64,000 bases of DNA from Hydrogenophaga pseudoflava (GTDB lineage: Bacteria > Pseudomonadota > Gammaproteobacteria > Burkholderiales > Burkholderiaceae_C): contig NZ_JAVHJP010000004.1 of the NCBI RefSeq assembly GCF_031020795.1, forward strand, positions 254,073 through 318,072, in the 5' to 3' direction. Below the pieces are notes generated by a model that saw nothing but the letters and a program-made list of their open reading frames with translations, made no database searches and was not told the DNA's origin. This document shows, one piece after another, positions 32,066 through 45,317 of this stretch (position 1 is the first letter of the stretch; each line of letters begins with the position of its first letter). A program made the position numbers and the translations under genes.

Positions 32066-32748
32066 ATGCATGCTTCGGACACCGGTGCCCAGGGCTTTCT
32101 GGGCGTGATCGTGCTGGACACGCACTTTCCGCGCCCGCCCGGCGACGTCGGCTCCCGCAGACGTGGGCGCGCGCCGGCATCCCGGCACGGCTGCGCGTCG
32201 TGCCAGGGGCCTCGGCACAGCGCGTGGTCCAGGAACAGGACCCGGCACTGCTCGTCCCCTTTGTGGATGCCGCCCGTACGCTGGAGGCGGAAGGGGCGCG
32301 CCTGATCACCACCAGCTGCGGCTTTCTGGCCGCATGGCAGGCCGAGCTGCAGGCGGCCGTTTCGGTGTCCTTGATCACCTCCAGCCTGCTGCAGTGTGCC
32401 GAGCTGCCTGCACCGGGCATCGTCACCTTTGATGCGGCTTCCCTGCACCCGGGGCTGCTGCGAAAAGCGGGTGTGCCCGACGGAACACCGGTGACAGGGC
32501 TCGCCCCTGGTTGCGAGCTGCAGTCGCGCATTCTGGCGGACGACACGGTGCTCGACCTGGCTCAGGCGCAGCGGGATGTGGTGGCGGCGGCCGTGCAGCT
32601 GATGTCACGGCACCCGCAGGTGCAGACCGTGGTGCTGGAGTGCACCAACATGCCGCCGTACCGCGCAGCGGTCGAAGTGGCGACTGGCCGGCCGGTTCAC
32701 GACCTGGAGACCTTGCTGCTGGCTGCGTACCGTGACTTGAGGCTGTGA
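32066..32748 (+). pseudogene. Aspartate/glutamate racemase family gene with a single-base frameshift
   Basis: From ATG 32066 one frame encodes GAQGFLGVIVLDTHFPRPPGDVG, and then the similarity jumps to the next frame, which continues TWARAGIPARLRVVPGASA, QDPALLVPFVDAARTLEAEG, ARLITTSCGFLAAWQAELQ, and TVVLECTNMPPYRAAVE to the stop at 32748. The span is one base short of a multiple of three and the break is at about 32150-32162, where one C seems lost in CTCCCGC. Both catalytic-cysteine blocks (TTSCGF, LECTNMPP) survive. A sequencing error would restore a 227-residue enzyme. Confidence 0.85.
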
Positions 32749-32757
32749 GACGTTCTG

Positions 32758-32796
32758 CCGCCGGGTCGTCCCAGGGCAGAACAGCCCACCCGGCGG
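32758..32796. terminator. Hairpin between convergent racemase and lapB genes
   Basis: A perfect 9-bp stem CCGCCGGGT/ACCCGGCGG, with a further GGGC/GCCC pairing in the loop, sits between two convergent genes. There is no T-run on either side, so it may be a weak bidirectional terminator or simply a structured spacer. Confidence 0.4.
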
Positions 32797-32829
32797 ACAG
32801 CGACCCGCTTCAGCGGTGGAGCGTGGGGC

Positions 32830-33975
32830 TCACAACTCTTCGACGCGCCGCGCCGGGTAGCTGTCCCAGCTCTGGCACCCGGGGCAATGCCAGAAGTGCT
32901 GGCGCGCTTCGAACCCGCAGGCGGCGCAGCGGTAGCGTTTGAGCGGCGCGGCCGCGTGCTCGAGCGCCGCCTGTACCCGCTTCTGCGCTGAGGGGTCCGA
33001 CAGGGTTTCACCAGCCAGCCACTGCGTGGCCACCACCAGCGACGGCTCGCGCTCCAGGTGGCTCAGGTAATGGCTCCGGGCCGCAGGTGCGCTTCCGCTC
33101 AACGTGGCCAGCGCTTCGGTGATGTCCAGCGAAGGACCGTGGGCCTGCGCCTCGCTGAGCAGGGCGATGGCTTCCTGCTGGCGACCGGTGGTGATGGAAA
33201 GATCGGCGATGGGGCGCGCGGCCAGCGGGAAACCCTGCGGCGCATGGCGCACCAGCTGCAGCAGTGTGTCGAATGCGCCCCTGGCATCTCCCTGCTGGGC
33301 TTTCAGCGCCGACAGCGCCATCCAGCCGCGGACCATCTGGGGCGCGCGCTCCACCGCCTTGTTGAGCAGGCGTTGCGCCTCGGCAGCGTCGCCCTGGCGC
33401 ATGGCCAGTTCGGCTTCTTCACAGAGGTAATGCGCCAGACGAGGCGTGAAGCTGCCCTGGTGGGTGTCTTCCAGGCGCTGGGCGAGGACCTGGGCCTGCG
33501 GCCAGTCTCGCGAGCGCTCGGCGATCAACAGCAGTGCCATCAGGGCTTCGCCCTCGTAGGCGGACCCTTCCAGCTTGTGCAGCGCGGATTCGGCACGGTC
33601 CAGCAGACCCGCCTTCAGAAAGTCCTGCGCCAGCGCGTGCTGGGCCCGGTCGCGGTCCTTGCGGCTGATGTCGGCACGGGCCAGCAGGTGCTCGTGCACC
33701 CTCACGGCGCGGTCGTAGTCGCCCCGGCGGCGGAACAGGTTGCCCAGCGCGAAATGCAACTCCGCGGTGTCCGGATCGCCCTGGACGGCCTCGATGAATG
33801 CGTCGATGGCCTGATCCTGCTGCTCGTTGAGCAGGTGGTTCAGGCCACGGAAATAAGCCTTGGGCGTCTGGCGGCTTTCCATCCGCCATTGGCGCAGATC
33901 CAGCCGAGAGGCCAGCCAGCCGAGTGCGAAGGCCAGGGGAAGGCCCCACAGGAGCCAGGTGAGATCAAGTTCCAT
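32830..33975 (-). CDS. lapB: LapB, lipopolysaccharide assembly TPR protein
   Basis: A 381-residue inner-membrane-anchored protein. One N-terminal helix (LTWLLWGLPLAFALGWLAS) precedes about eight tetratricopeptide-like repeats (from AYFRGLNHLLNEQQDQAIDAF on) and a C-terminal rubredoxin-type zinc/iron knuckle CAACGFEARQ..CPGCQSW. LapB adapts FtsH to degrade LpxC and so limits lipopolysaccharide synthesis. It follows lapA with an 11-nt overlap, the usual arrangement. Confidence 0.95.
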   Translation of the reverse strand: MELDLTWLLWGLPLAFALGWLASRLDLRQWRMESRQTPKAYFRGLNHLLNEQQDQAIDAFIEAVQGDPDTAELHFALGNLFRRRGDYDRAVRVHEHLLARADISRKDRDRAQHALAQDFLKAGLLDRAESALHKLEGSAYEGEALMALLLIAERSRDWPQAQVLAQRLEDTHQGSFTPRLAHYLCEEAELAMRQGDAAEAQRLLNKAVERAPQMVRGWMALSALKAQQGDARGAFDTLLQLVRHAPQGFPLAARPIADLSITTGRQQEAIALLSEAQAHGPSLDITEALATLSGSAPAARSHYLSHLEREPSLVVATQWLAGETLSDPSAQKRVQAALEHAAAPLKRYRCAACGFEARQHFWHCPGCQSWDSYPARRVEEL

Positions 33976-34267
33976 TCGGGGGGCGCGACGCGGTGGACAC
34001 CGCGTCGGGGACAGCCGGTGAAGGTGGTACGGGCACAGGTGCCGGCGTGACGGGCAGGCGTCGGCGGGCCCGCAACCACAGCGGCAACATCACCACCACA
34101 CCCAGCATCACCCCCAGCAGCAGGGCACACAGAAGAATCAGCACCAGTGGGGCCTGCCAGCGGGCTCCGAAGAACAGGTGCATGGTGACCGTGTCCTGAT
34201 TGTTCAGCGCGAAGGCGAACAGAACAAAAAAAATGGCTGCGTTGAGCAGCCACGTCAGGTATTTCAA
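33965..34267 (-). CDS. lapA: LapA domain protein, lipopolysaccharide assembly
   Basis: A 100-residue membrane protein with two helices (about 4-24 and 38-62) separated by the LapA block FALNNQDTVTMHLFFG, and a Pro/Ala-rich tail. No ATG is available; TTG at 34267 with an AGAGGGGA ribosome-binding site 6 nt upstream is chosen, giving MKYLTWLLNAAIFF. A longer in-frame start inside ihfB is unlikely. Works with LapB downstream. Confidence 0.88.
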   Translation of the reverse strand: MKYLTWLLNAAIFFVLFAFALNNQDTVTMHLFFGARWQAPLVLILLCALLLGVMLGVVVMLPLWLRARRRLPVTPAPVPVPPSPAVPDAVSTASRPPNGT

Positions 34268-34301
34268 ATCATCCCCTCTGTGGTGAGGATGATTGTAGCG
34301 A

Positions 34302-34622
34302 TCAGGCCGTATTTTTCGGCTCGCGACCCAGGATCTCCGCGGTCTTGGCATCCACCTGCTCGCGCAGGGCTTTGCCAGGCTTGAAGTGGGGCACCCGCTT
34401 CTCGGGAATCATCACGCTCTCGCCCGAGCGCGGATTGCGTCCGATGCGCGGCGAGCGGCGATTGACAGAGAAGCTGCCGAACCCCCGGATCTCGATCCGG
34501 TGGCCTTTCACCAAGGCATCACCCATGGCGTCGAGGATCGCCTTGACGGCGAACTCTGCATCGCGGTGGGTGAGCTGGCTGAAGCGGCTGGCCAGTGCTT
34601 CGACAAGGTCGCTGCGGGTCAT
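34302..34622 (-). CDS. ihfB: Integration host factor beta subunit
   Basis: A 106-residue HU/IHF family protein starting [14 protein letters not shown]. The DNA-inserting arm has [21 protein letters not shown] with the conserved intercalating proline, and the core has [15 protein letters not shown]. It bends DNA at sigma-54 promoters, recombination sites and replication origins. The C-terminus has a short extension ([14 protein letters not shown]). It follows rpsA by 84 bp, the standard proteobacterial order. Confidence 0.96.
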   Translation of the reverse strand: MTRSDLVEALASRFSQLTHRDAEFAVKAILDAMGDALVKGHRIEIRGFGSFSVNRRSPRIGRNPRSGESVMIPEKRVPHFKPGKALREQVDAKTAEILGREPKNTA

Positions 34623-34706
34623 GTCTGATCTCGGGCGTTGGGGAGTCCGGAGCAGCGCCGGGCCCTGCCGGTGCACAGGGCACCGGCAGAAGCCTCAGGC
34701 GGGATC

Positions 34707-36383
34707 TCAGTTGTTGCTGTCCAGCTTGGCCTTGAGCAGGGCGCCCAGGTTGGTCGTGCCGGCGTTGCCAGTGTTCTGGTTCAGGCTGGCCATGGCTTCG
34801 TTCTGGTCGGCCATGTCTTTGGCCTTGATCGACAGCTGGATGTTGCGGGTCTTGCGATCCACGTTCACCACCACGGCCGTGACTTCGTCGCCTTCCTTGA
34901 GCACGTTGCGGGCGTCTTCCACGCGGTCGCGGGAGATTTCCGAAGCGCGCAGGTAGCCGATGACGTCCTCGCCCAGGTCGATTTCAGCGCCCTTGGCGTC
35001 CACGGTCTTTACCTTGCCGGTCACCACGGAACCCTTGTCGTTGACCGACACGAAGGTGGTGAACGGGTCGCCGTCGAGCTGCTTGATGCCCAGGGAGATG
35101 CGCTCGCGCTCGACGTCGATGGCCAGCACGATGGCTTCGACTTCCTGGCCCTTCTTGAAGTTGCGCACGGCGGCTTCGCCCGGCTCGTTCCAGGACAGGT
35201 CGGACAGGTGCACCAGGCCGTCGATGCCGGCAGCGAGACCCACGAACACGCCGAAGTCGGTGATCGACTTGATCGGGCCCTTGACGCGGTCGCCGCGCTT
35301 GGTCTGCTCGGCGAACTCGTGCCAGGGGTTGGCACGGCATTGCTTCATGCCCAGGGAGATGCGACGCTTGTCTTCGTCGATGTCCAGCACCATGACTTCG
35401 ACTTCGTCACCCAGCGACACCAGCTTGGACGGGGCCACGTTCTTGTTGGTCCAGTCCATTTCGGAGACGTGCACCAGGCCTTCGATGCCAGGTTCGAGTT
35501 CCACGAACGCGCCGTAGTCGGCGATGTTGGTGATCTTGCCGAACATGCGGGTGCCTTGCGGGTAGCGGCGTGCCACGCCCATCCAGGGGTCGTCGCCCAT
35601 CTGCTTCAGGCCCAGCGAGACGCGGTGCTTCTCGGTGTCGAACTTCAGGATCTTGGCGGTGATTTCCTGGCCAGCCGTCACCACTTCGCTCGGGTGACGG
35701 ACACGGCGCCACGCCATGTCGGTGATGTGCAGCAGGCCGTCGATGCCACCCAGGTCCACGAACGCACCGTATTCGGTGATGTTCTTGACCACGCCGTTGA
35801 CGATGGCGCCTTCCTTGAGGGTGTCCATCAGCTTGGCGCGCTCTTCGCCCATGGAGGCTTCCACCACGGCGCGGCGGCTCAGCACCACGTTGTTGCGCTT
35901 GCGGTCGAGCTTGATGACCTTGAACTCCAGGGTCTTGTTCTCGTAGGGAGTCAGGTCCTTGGTCGGACGGCTGTCGACCAGCGAGCCCGGCAGGAAGGCG
36001 CTGATGCCGTTGACCATGACCTTGAGGCCGCCCTTGACCTTGCTGGAGGTCGTGCCGGTGACGAACTCGCCGGATTCCAGGGCCTTTTCCAGGGCCATCC
36101 AGGAGGCCAGGCGCTTGGCCTTGTCGCGCGAGAGCAGGGTGTCGCCGAAACCGTTTTCCACGGAGTCGATCGCCACGGACACGAAATCACCGACCTGGAC
36201 TTCGAGTTCGCCCTGGTCGTTCTTGAATTCGTTCAGAGGCACGTAGGCTTCCGACTTCAGACCGGCGTTGACCACCACGTGGTTGTGCTCGATGCGCACG
36301 ACCTCGGCGGTGATGACTTCGCCCGAGCGCATTTCGGCGCGCTTGAGGGACTCTTCGAAGAGGGCGGCAAAAGATTCAGACAT
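34707..36383 (-). CDS. rpsA: 30S ribosomal protein S1
   Basis: A 558-residue S1 protein with six S1 RNA-binding domains, each recognisable by repeats such as [61 protein letters not shown] and [24 protein letters not shown] at 36383 ([13 protein letters not shown]) is the conserved start; an ATG at 36401 would add six residues. It binds mRNA leaders on the 30S subunit. It has an independent leader of about 170 bp after the aroA-cmk terminator, where autoregulation would be expected. Confidence 0.98.
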   Translation of the reverse strand: MSESFAALFEESLKRAEMRSGEVITAEVVRIEHNHVVVNAGLKSEAYVPLNEFKNDQGELEVQVGDFVSVAIDSVENGFGDTLLSRDKAKRLASWMALEKALESGEFVTGTTSSKVKGGLKVMVNGISAFLPGSLVDSRPTKDLTPYENKTLEFKVIKLDRKRNNVVLSRRAVVEASMGEERAKLMDTLKEGAIVNGVVKNITEYGAFVDLGGIDGLLHITDMAWRRVRHPSEVVTAGQEITAKILKFDTEKHRVSLGLKQMGDDPWMGVARRYPQGTRMFGKITNIADYGAFVELEPGIEGLVHVSEMDWTNKNVAPSKLVSLGDEVEVMVLDIDEDKRRISLGMKQCRANPWHEFAEQTKRGDRVKGPIKSITDFGVFVGLAAGIDGLVHLSDLSWNEPGEAAVRNFKKGQEVEAIVLAIDVERERISLGIKQLDGDPFTTFVSVNDKGSVVTGKVKTVDAKGAEIDLGEDVIGYLRASEISRDRVEDARNVLKEGDEVTAVVVNVDRKTRNIQLSIKAKDMADQNEAMASLNQNTGNAGTTNLGALLKAKLDSNN

Positions 36384-36556
36384 TGAATTTCCTATGGCCA
36401 CCTGGCGTCGACGGATTGCGGCATCTCATTGCATGGATGCGCGGTGTTTCGACGGTCGGGCGGCGTTGACGTGCGGTGCGTGACACCGCGGGTTGGGTGA
36501 AAGAACCATCGGGCCTGCGGGTTGTGAGCACCCGGCGGGGCCGTCTGGGCCATCGG

Positions 36557-36586
36557 AAAAGGCAGGTCAGCGAACCGGGCCTGCCT
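36557..36586 (-). terminator. Terminator-like hairpin at the end of aroA-cmk
   Basis: On the minus strand AGGCAGG pairs with CCTGCCT and runs into TTTTCC. The upstream arm lies inside the last codons of the aroA-cmk gene. The short stem suggests partial termination, separating the biosynthetic operon from the highly expressed rpsA. Confidence 0.55.
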
Positions 36587-38585
36587 GTGTGCCTTGCCAC
36601 CAGTCCAGAACCAGTTGCACCGAGGCTTCGATGCTCAGATCCGAGTTGTCCAGCAGCTGGGCGTCTTCGGCGGGCTTCAAAGGGGCGTGTGCCCGGGACA
36701 TGTCCCGGTGATCGCGCGCCTTGAGGTCTGCCAAAAGGTCGTCGATGCTAGCAGAAATTCCCTTGGAAATCAATTGTTTATGGCGTCTTTGAGCCCGCTG
36801 TTCGGCGCTGGCGGTGAGAAACACCTTCAGGCCCGCGTCCGGGAAGATGACGGTGCCCATGTCCCGGCCGTCCGCCACCAGCCCAGGCAGGCGCCGGAAG
36901 CTCTGCTGCAGTGCGTGCAGTGCTTCCCTCACCGCAGGGTGCTGGGACACCCGCGAGGCCATGCCGCCGGTGGATTCCAGTCGCAAGGGGTCGGTGATGT
37001 CCCTGCCGGCGAGAAAGACGCGGTGGTCCCGGAAAGCCAGCGGCAGCTGGGCAGCCAGGCGGGCGAGGGCCGCCTCATCGTCAAGGTCCAGGCCTGCGTC
37101 CTGGGCGGCCAGTGCCGTGGCGCGGTAGAGCGCGCCGGAGTCCAGCAGCTGGAAGCCCAGTCGTCGCGCGACTTCCGAGGCCAGCGTGCCCTTGCCCGAG
37201 GCGGTGGGGCCATCGATGCAGATCACCGGGATGCGAGCTGCCGGTGTGGCACACAGCTCGAACAGGGTTTCGAAGTAGTCCGGAAAGGTCTTGGCGACGC
37301 ATTTCGGATCCTCGATGCGGACGGTGACACCGTCCGGATTGAAGGCTGCGAGAGAGAAGCACATCGCGACCCGGTGGTCGTCGTAGGTGTGGATGCTCGC
37401 ACCCGTCCAGCGGGACGGCGGCGTGATGCGGATGAAGTCGGCACCTTCCTCGACCGTTGCGCCGAGCTTGCGGCACTCGGTCGCCATCGCCGCGATCCGG
37501 TCGGTTTCCTTGACGCGCCAACTCGCGATGTTGCGCAACGTGGTCGTGCCGTCGGCGTAGAGCGCCATCACCGCGAGCGTCATGGCGGCGTCGGGAATGT
37601 GGTTGCAGTCAAGGTCGATGGCCTTGAGGGGCCACAGGCCGCGCCGGATGTGCAGGCGGTTGGCCTCCCCCGTCACTTCGGCGCCCATCATCCGGGCCGC
37701 CTCGACGAACCGGATGTCACCCTGTATCGACGACAGGCCGACGCCCTCGATGGTCACGCCCGAGCAGCCGTCCCGGGCAGGCGCCAGCGCACCCAGGGCA
37801 ATGAAATAGCTCGCAGACGAGGCGTCTCCCTCCACATGCACCAACCCGGGCGACACATAGCGGCTGCCCGCGGGGATGGTGAAGCGGGACCAGTCGTCGC
37901 GCTTCACGCTCACGCCGAACCGCTCCAGGAGGTTGAGCGTGATCTCGATGTAGGGCTTGGAAATCAGTTCGCCGACCACGTCGATCACCACCGGACGCTC
38001 CCGCGCCACCAGCGGCAGGGCCAGCAGCAGGGCCGTGAGGAACTGGCTGGAGACATCGCCCCGCACCCGAATGGGCTGGTCCAGCCGGAGCTCGGACGGT
38101 GTGCCATTGCCCAGACGCAGGGGCGGGTAACCCTCCTGACCCAGGCAATCGACCGGGCAGCCGAGCTGGCGCAGCGCATCGACGAGGTCGCCGATCGGCC
38201 GTTCGTGCATGCGGGGAATACCGCTCAGCTCAAAGCGCCCGCCCTGTTCGGCGGCCAGCAGTGCGAGCGCCGCAGTGAGCGGACGCATGGCGGTGCCGGC
38301 ATTGCCCAGGAACAGCGCGGCCTCACGCATCGGCAACTGCCCACCCAGGCCATGCACGCGGAGCACCTGGTCGGGGCGTTGTTCGATGCGGCAACCCAAG
38401 TGGCCGAGCGCGGCCAGCATGACCCGGGTGTCGTCCGAATCCAGCAGGTCGGCAATGTCGGTGTGCCCGGCGCTCAGCGCCGAAAGCAGCAGCACACGGT
38501 TGGAGATGCTCTTGGACCCAGGCAGGCGGACCGTTCCGCCCGCACCGGTCAATGGCGGGATGTCGAGATGGGCAATGGCGTACAT
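36567..38585 (-). CDS. aroA-cmk: Bifunctional EPSP synthase / cytidylate kinase fusion
   Basis: A 672-residue fusion. Residues 1 to about 440 are 3-phosphoshikimate 1-carboxyvinyltransferase of the shikimate pathway, with [51 protein letters not shown] and [17 protein letters not shown]. Residues from about 447 are cytidylate kinase, with P-loop [13 protein letters not shown], the CMP-binding [12 protein letters not shown] and [15 protein letters not shown]. The join is in the [15 protein letters not shown] region with no stop. Elsewhere these are two neighbouring genes; the fusion is known in Comamonadaceae. It follows tyrA by 13 bp. Confidence 0.96.
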   Translation of the reverse strand: MYAIAHLDIPPLTGAGGTVRLPGSKSISNRVLLLSALSAGHTDIADLLDSDDTRVMLAALGHLGCRIEQRPDQVLRVHGLGGQLPMREAALFLGNAGTAMRPLTAALALLAAEQGGRFELSGIPRMHERPIGDLVDALRQLGCPVDCLGQEGYPPLRLGNGTPSELRLDQPIRVRGDVSSQFLTALLLALPLVARERPVVIDVVGELISKPYIEITLNLLERFGVSVKRDDWSRFTIPAGSRYVSPGLVHVEGDASSASYFIALGALAPARDGCSGVTIEGVGLSSIQGDIRFVEAARMMGAEVTGEANRLHIRRGLWPLKAIDLDCNHIPDAAMTLAVMALYADGTTTLRNIASWRVKETDRIAAMATECRKLGATVEEGADFIRITPPSRWTGASIHTYDDHRVAMCFSLAAFNPDGVTVRIEDPKCVAKTFPDYFETLFELCATPAARIPVICIDGPTASGKGTLASEVARRLGFQLLDSGALYRATALAAQDAGLDLDDEAALARLAAQLPLAFRDHRVFLAGRDITDPLRLESTGGMASRVSQHPAVREALHALQQSFRRLPGLVADGRDMGTVIFPDAGLKVFLTASAEQRAQRRHKQLISKGISASIDDLLADLKARDHRDMSRAHAPLKPAEDAQLLDNSDLSIEASVQLVLDWWQGTQAGPVR

Positions 38586-38598
38586 GCGCGGAGAAGGG

Positions 38599-39495
38599 TC
38601 AGCTCTGGGGCTTGTGGGCGCTCATGCGCCACCGCGAGCGGGTGTGGCTGGCTTTTTCGATCAGGGCTTCAAGCGCGTCCGGATTGCCCGCAGCAATGGC
38701 GGACTCAAAGGCATGCAAGGCGCGCTGGAACTGGCGGGACTGGGCGATCAACTCCTCGCGGTTGGACAAAAGGATGTCGCGCCAGACGCTGGGGTCGCTG
38801 GCGGCGATCCGCGTGAAATCGCGGAAGCCGGGACCGGCCAGGGACAGGAACTGCTTGCCATGTTCATGGCCGGCGATGGCGTTCATGAGTGCGAAGGCAA
38901 TCATGTGAGGCAGGTGACTGACCGCGGCATAGGCGGCGTCGTGTGCCTCGGGCGACATGCGCTGCACATGGCATCCCATGGCGGCCCACAGCTGCGCCGC
39001 CTTCTCCAGCTGGGCCGTCTGGGTGCGTTCGATGGGGGTGAGGATGACCTGGCGGCCCTGGTACAGCTCGGGGTCGGCGTTCTCGACCCCTGCCAGTTCC
39101 TTGCCTGCGATGGGGTGTGCAGGGACAAACACGCCCACCTGGTCCTTGAGTACGCGCCGCGCTGCGTCGATGACCTCCCGCTTGGTCGAGCCGACGTCCA
39201 TCACCAGCGTGTCTTTGGTCAGCAGATGGCGTATGGCCTTGAAGGTGGCTTCGGTGGCCGACACCGGCACGGCGAGCAGCACCAGGTCGGCACCCGACAC
39301 GGCCAGCAGCGCCGACGGCGCCTCGATGTCGATGACCCCCATCTGGCGGGCCCGCTCGGTGGTCGACGGCGACTTGCTGTACCCGACCACGCGCTTGACC
39401 AGCCCGGCCTTCTTCATGGCCAGCGCAAACGATCCGCCCATCAGGCCGCAGCCGATCAGACCCAGTTGTTCAAATTTGAGGGGAGCTGCGTTCAT
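38599..39495 (-). CDS. tyrA: Prephenate dehydrogenase
   Basis: A 298-residue NAD-dependent enzyme of tyrosine synthesis. NAD-binding [18 protein letters not shown] is at the N-terminus; [29 protein letters not shown] and the active-site histidine blocks [12 protein letters not shown] and [13 protein letters not shown] follow. ATG at 39495 lies one base after the pheA stop; a start at 39519 would overlap pheA. No hisC gene intervenes between pheA and tyrA, although many Burkholderiales have one there. Confidence 0.95.
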   Translation of the reverse strand: MNAAPLKFEQLGLIGCGLMGGSFALAMKKAGLVKRVVGYSKSPSTTERARQMGVIDIEAPSALLAVSGADLVLLAVPVSATEATFKAIRHLLTKDTLVMDVGSTKREVIDAARRVLKDQVGVFVPAHPIAGKELAGVENADPELYQGRQVILTPIERTQTAQLEKAAQLWAAMGCHVQRMSPEAHDAAYAAVSHLPHMIAFALMNAIAGHEHGKQFLSLAGPGFRDFTRIAASDPSVWRDILLSNREELIAQSRQFQRALHAFESAIAAGNPDALEALIEKASHTRSRWRMSAHKPQS

Positions 39496-39496
39496 G

Positions 39497-40597
39497 TCAT
39501 TCGCTGACTGGATAGGCACCCAGCACCTTGTAGAACGCGCACAGGCCCTGCAGTTCCTTCAGGGCGGCCGCCACGTTGGGCTGCGAGGGGTGACCTGCGA
39601 GGTCGATGTAGAAGTAGTACTCCCACTGGCCGGACTTGGCCGGCCGGGACTCGAACCGCGTCATCGAGACGCCGTTGTTCTTCAGCGGCACAAGCAGGTC
39701 GTGCACCGCACCCGGGCGGTTGGGCACCGACACCACGAGGCTGGTGCAGTCGCGTCCGGACGCTGGAGGCGTGGCCAGGGTCTGCGGCAGGCAGATCACC
39801 AGGAAACGTGTGCGGTTGTAGGCCTCGTCCTGGATGGCATGCGAGACGATGTGCAGGCCGAACTGGGCGGCGGCGCGTTCGCTCGCGATGGCCGCCCAGG
39901 CCGGGTTGGTGGCAGCAAGTCGCGCGCCTTCGGCGTTGCTGGACACGGCGCGGCGTTCGGCCCGCGGCAGGTGCTGGGTAAGCCAGCCCTGGCACTGGGC
40001 CAGCGCCTGTGGATGGGCCAGCACCACCTCGACCGCATCCAGGCTGTTCACCTGGCGCAGCAGGTTGTGACGCACCAGCAGGCTGACCTCGCCCACCACG
40101 TGCACGGGCGAGCGCAGGAACAGGTCCAGCGAGCGAGCCACCACACCTTCCGTGGAGTTCTCGACACCGACCACACCGAACTGGGCCGTGCCCGCGGCGG
40201 TCGCGTGGAACACCTCGTCGAAGCTGGCGCAATAGATCAGGTTGGCGGCGCTGCCGAAAAACTCGATGGCAGCCTGTTCGGTGAAGGTGCCTTCGGGGCC
40301 GAGGACGGCCACGCGCTGCGGGGCTTCCAGTGCCAGACAAGCCGACATGATTTCCCGCCAGATGGACGCCACGTGCTGGTTCAGCAGCGGGCCCTGATTG
40401 GCGTTCTGGATCTTGTCGATCACCTGGGCCACGCGGTCGGGGCGAAAGAAGGGCGAGCCTTCGGCCCGTTTGATCTCGCCCACCTGTTCTGCGACACGAG
40501 CGCGCTGGTTCAGCAGTGACAGCAGTTGCTGGTCGATGCTGTCGATCTGCACGCGCAGGCCGGCGAGCGCTTCGGACTGGACGGGTTGCTGGCTCAT
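39497..40597 (-). CDS. pheA: Chorismate mutase / prephenate dehydratase (P-protein)
   Basis: A 366-residue bifunctional enzyme of phenylalanine synthesis. The N-terminal chorismate mutase (about 10-90) begins [20 protein letters not shown]; the dehydratase (about 95-275) has [36 protein letters not shown] and the Thr-Arg-Phe catalytic segment NRTRFLVI; the ACT domain (about 285-360) has [17 protein letters not shown] and [17 protein letters not shown] for phenylalanine feedback. Overlaps serC by 4 nt. Confidence 0.97.
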   Translation of the reverse strand: MSQQPVQSEALAGLRVQIDSIDQQLLSLLNQRARVAEQVGEIKRAEGSPFFRPDRVAQVIDKIQNANQGPLLNQHVASIWREIMSACLALEAPQRVAVLGPEGTFTEQAAIEFFGSAANLIYCASFDEVFHATAAGTAQFGVVGVENSTEGVVARSLDLFLRSPVHVVGEVSLLVRHNLLRQVNSLDAVEVVLAHPQALAQCQGWLTQHLPRAERRAVSSNAEGARLAATNPAWAAIASERAAAQFGLHIVSHAIQDEAYNRTRFLVICLPQTLATPPASGRDCTSLVVSVPNRPGAVHDLLVPLKNNGVSMTRFESRPAKSGQWEYYFYIDLAGHPSQPNVAAALKELQGLCAFYKVLGAYPVSE

Positions 40598-41699
40598 GCG
40601 CTGGTCTTCTCAAAATCTCGCATGTAGTCCACCAGGGCCTGCACGCCTGCCAGCGGCATGGCGTTGTAGAGGCTGGCGCGCATGCCGCCGACCGACTTGT
40701 GTCCCTTGAGCTGCAGCAGACCGCGCTCTTTGGCGCCCGCGAGGAAGGCCTCATTGCGCGATTCGTCGCGCAGGAAGAAGGGCACGTTCATGCGCGAGCG
40801 GCAGTCCTTGGCGACCTTGTTCACGTAGAACTCGGAGCGGTCGATGAAGTTGTAAAGCAGCGTGGCCTTGGCGATGTTGCGCTCTTCCATGGCGGCGATA
40901 CCGGTGAAACCCCCTTCGGTCTGGCGCTTGAGCCACTGGAACACCAATCCGGCCATGTAGATGCTGTACGTGGGCGGGGTGTTGTACATGGAGGCGTTGT
41001 CGGCCACGGTCTTGTAGTCGAATGCGCTGGGGCAGATCGACAGGGCTCGGCCAAGCAGATCCTCCCGCACCACCACCAGCGTCACGCCGGCCGGGCCGAG
41101 GTTCTTCTGCGCGCCACCGAAGGCGAGACCGACGCGGCCCCAGTCGACCGGGCGGGACGCGACGTGCGAGGAAAAGTCGATCACCAGCGGAGCCTGGCTG
41201 CCCAGCGCTTTCAGATCAGGCAGCTCGTGGAATTCAACGCCGTGGATGGTCTCGTTGCTGCAGACATGCACATACTGTGCGTCCTTGCTGAGCCGCCAGG
41301 TGGCAGGCGCAGGCAGGGTGGTGTGACCATCGGCCTCGTTGCTGGCCACCACCGCCGGCGCCGCGTACTTGCGCGCTTCCTTGGCCGACTTCTGGCTCCA
41401 GCCACCGGTGACCACGAAGTCCACCGCGCCGCCGCGGGAGAGGTTCAGCGGCACGATGGCGTTCTCTGCCAGACCGCCGCCCTGCATGAAGAGAATGCGG
41501 AAGTGCGTCGGCACCGCCAGCAGCTCGCGCAGGTCGGCCTCCGCCTGCGCGGCGATGGCCATGAACTCCTTGCCACGGTGGCTCATCTCCATCACGCCCA
41601 TGCCGCAGCCGTGCCAGTCCAGCATCTCGGCGGCCGCCTGCTGCAGCACCTCTTCGGGCATCGCGGCCGGACCGGCCGAGAAGTTGTACGGGCGCTGTG

Positions 41700-41703
<4 letters not shown>
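40594..41703 (-). CDS. serC: Phosphoserine aminotransferase
   Basis: A 369-residue PLP-dependent enzyme of serine and pyridoxine synthesis. It starts [20 protein letters not shown]. The PLP lysine lies in [20 protein letters not shown], and the C-terminal [17 protein letters not shown] is a class V signature. Overlaps gyrA upstream and pheA downstream by 4 nt each, tying amino-acid synthesis genes to gyrA in one operon. Confidence 0.97.
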
Positions 41704-44336
<2,633 letters not shown>

Positions 44337-44586
44337 GAGCGTTGAAGGGGTCCGTGACGGAGAGGGAAATCGGACAATTTTAGTGGACGGGTCGGTCGCC
44401 GCTCCCGGCGCTGCCATGTTGTGCGTGGGCAACGTGCAGGCGGCCCTGGCGGGCGGGCTTGTCCCCGCGCCGACCTTGGTATTCCAGAGGCTTGTGGCAC
44501 AATGATTTGAGCATTGCGGATGGTGGTCATTCGCAACGCGCTCAATCAAAAATCGGCCGTCTGCGGCTTACTCCAAGAGGAAAACC

Positions 44587-45258
44587 ATGAAAAAACTGAA
44601 CTCAGTGGCAATGCTGTTCGCAACCGCCGCCATGGCATCGGCTGCTTTCGCTGCTCCCTCGAGCGGGACTGCGACGAACGACAACTGGCGCAGCGGCCAT
44701 GGCAACCTCCAGTGGAAGAACGGCGATGGCACCCTGTGCTGGCGCGATGCCAACTGGACGCCTGCCACTGCAGCCAAGGGGTGCGATGGCGCCATCGTCC
44801 CGGCTCCTGCACCGGCTCCTGCCCCGGCTCCCGCACCGGCCGCAGCACCTGCTCCGGCTCCCGCACCGGCCCCCGCTCCTGCCCCGGCTGCTCCTGCCGC
44901 CACCAAGGTGACCTACGCCGCCGATGCCTTCTTCGATTTCGACAAGGCTGTGCTCAAGCCCGAAGGCAAGGCCAAGCTGGATGATCTGGCCGACAAGGTC
45001 AAGGGCATCAACCTGGAAGTGGTGATCGCCGTTGGTCACACCGACGCCACCGGTTCTGACGGCTACAACCAGAAGCTGTCTGTCCGTCGCGCCGAAGCCG
45101 TCAAGGCCTACCTGGTGAGCAAAGGCATCGAAAGCAACCGCGTTTACACCGAAGGCAAGGGCGAAGGCCAGCCTGTGGCCGACAACGGCACCAAGGAAGG
45201 CCGCGCCAAGAACCGTCGCGTTGAAGTGGAAGTGGTGGGCACCCGCGCCAACAAGTAA
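44587..45258 (+). CDS. ompA: OmpA family peptidoglycan-binding protein
   Basis: A 223-residue exported protein. A signal peptide ends ASAAFAA; a short N-terminal domain contains WRSGHGNLQWKNGDGTLCW and one disulfide candidate pair (TLCW, KGCDG). A Pro-Ala repeat linker of about 35 residues (PAPAPAPAP type) leads to the OmpA C-terminal domain with FFDFDKAVLKPEGKAKLDDL, the peptidoglycan-binding GHTDATGSDGYNQKLSVRRA and GRAKNRRVEVEV. There is no beta-barrel, so it is probably a periplasmic or lipid-free anchor. AAGAGGAAAA precedes the ATG. Confidence 0.93.
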   Translation: MKKLNSVAMLFATAAMASAAFAAPSSGTATNDNWRSGHGNLQWKNGDGTLCWRDANWTPATAAKGCDGAIVPAPAPAPAPAPAPAAAPAPAPAPAPAPAPAAPAATKVTYAADAFFDFDKAVLKPEGKAKLDDLADKVKGINLEVVIAVGHTDATGSDGYNQKLSVRRAEAVKAYLVSKGIESNRVYTEGKGEGQPVADNGTKEGRAKNRRVEVEVVGTRANK

Positions 45259-45285
45259 GACTTGCCCGCCTCGTCTGTTCTCCAA

Positions 45286-45317
45286 AGCCCCAGGCATGCA
45301 AATGCCTGGGGCTTTTT
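45286..45317 (+). terminator. Intrinsic terminator of ompA
   Basis: A perfect 12-bp stem AGCCCCAGGCAT/ATGCCTGGGGCT with a GCAA tetraloop is followed by TTTTT. It lies 28 nt after the ompA stop. Its U-tract touches the likely TTG start of the next gene. Confidence 0.95.

Noticed and set aside
44790..44910. A tandem DNA repeat (CCGGCTCCTGC type).
   Set aside because: It is the coding sequence of the Pro-Ala linker of the OmpA-like protein, not an independent repeat or CRISPR.
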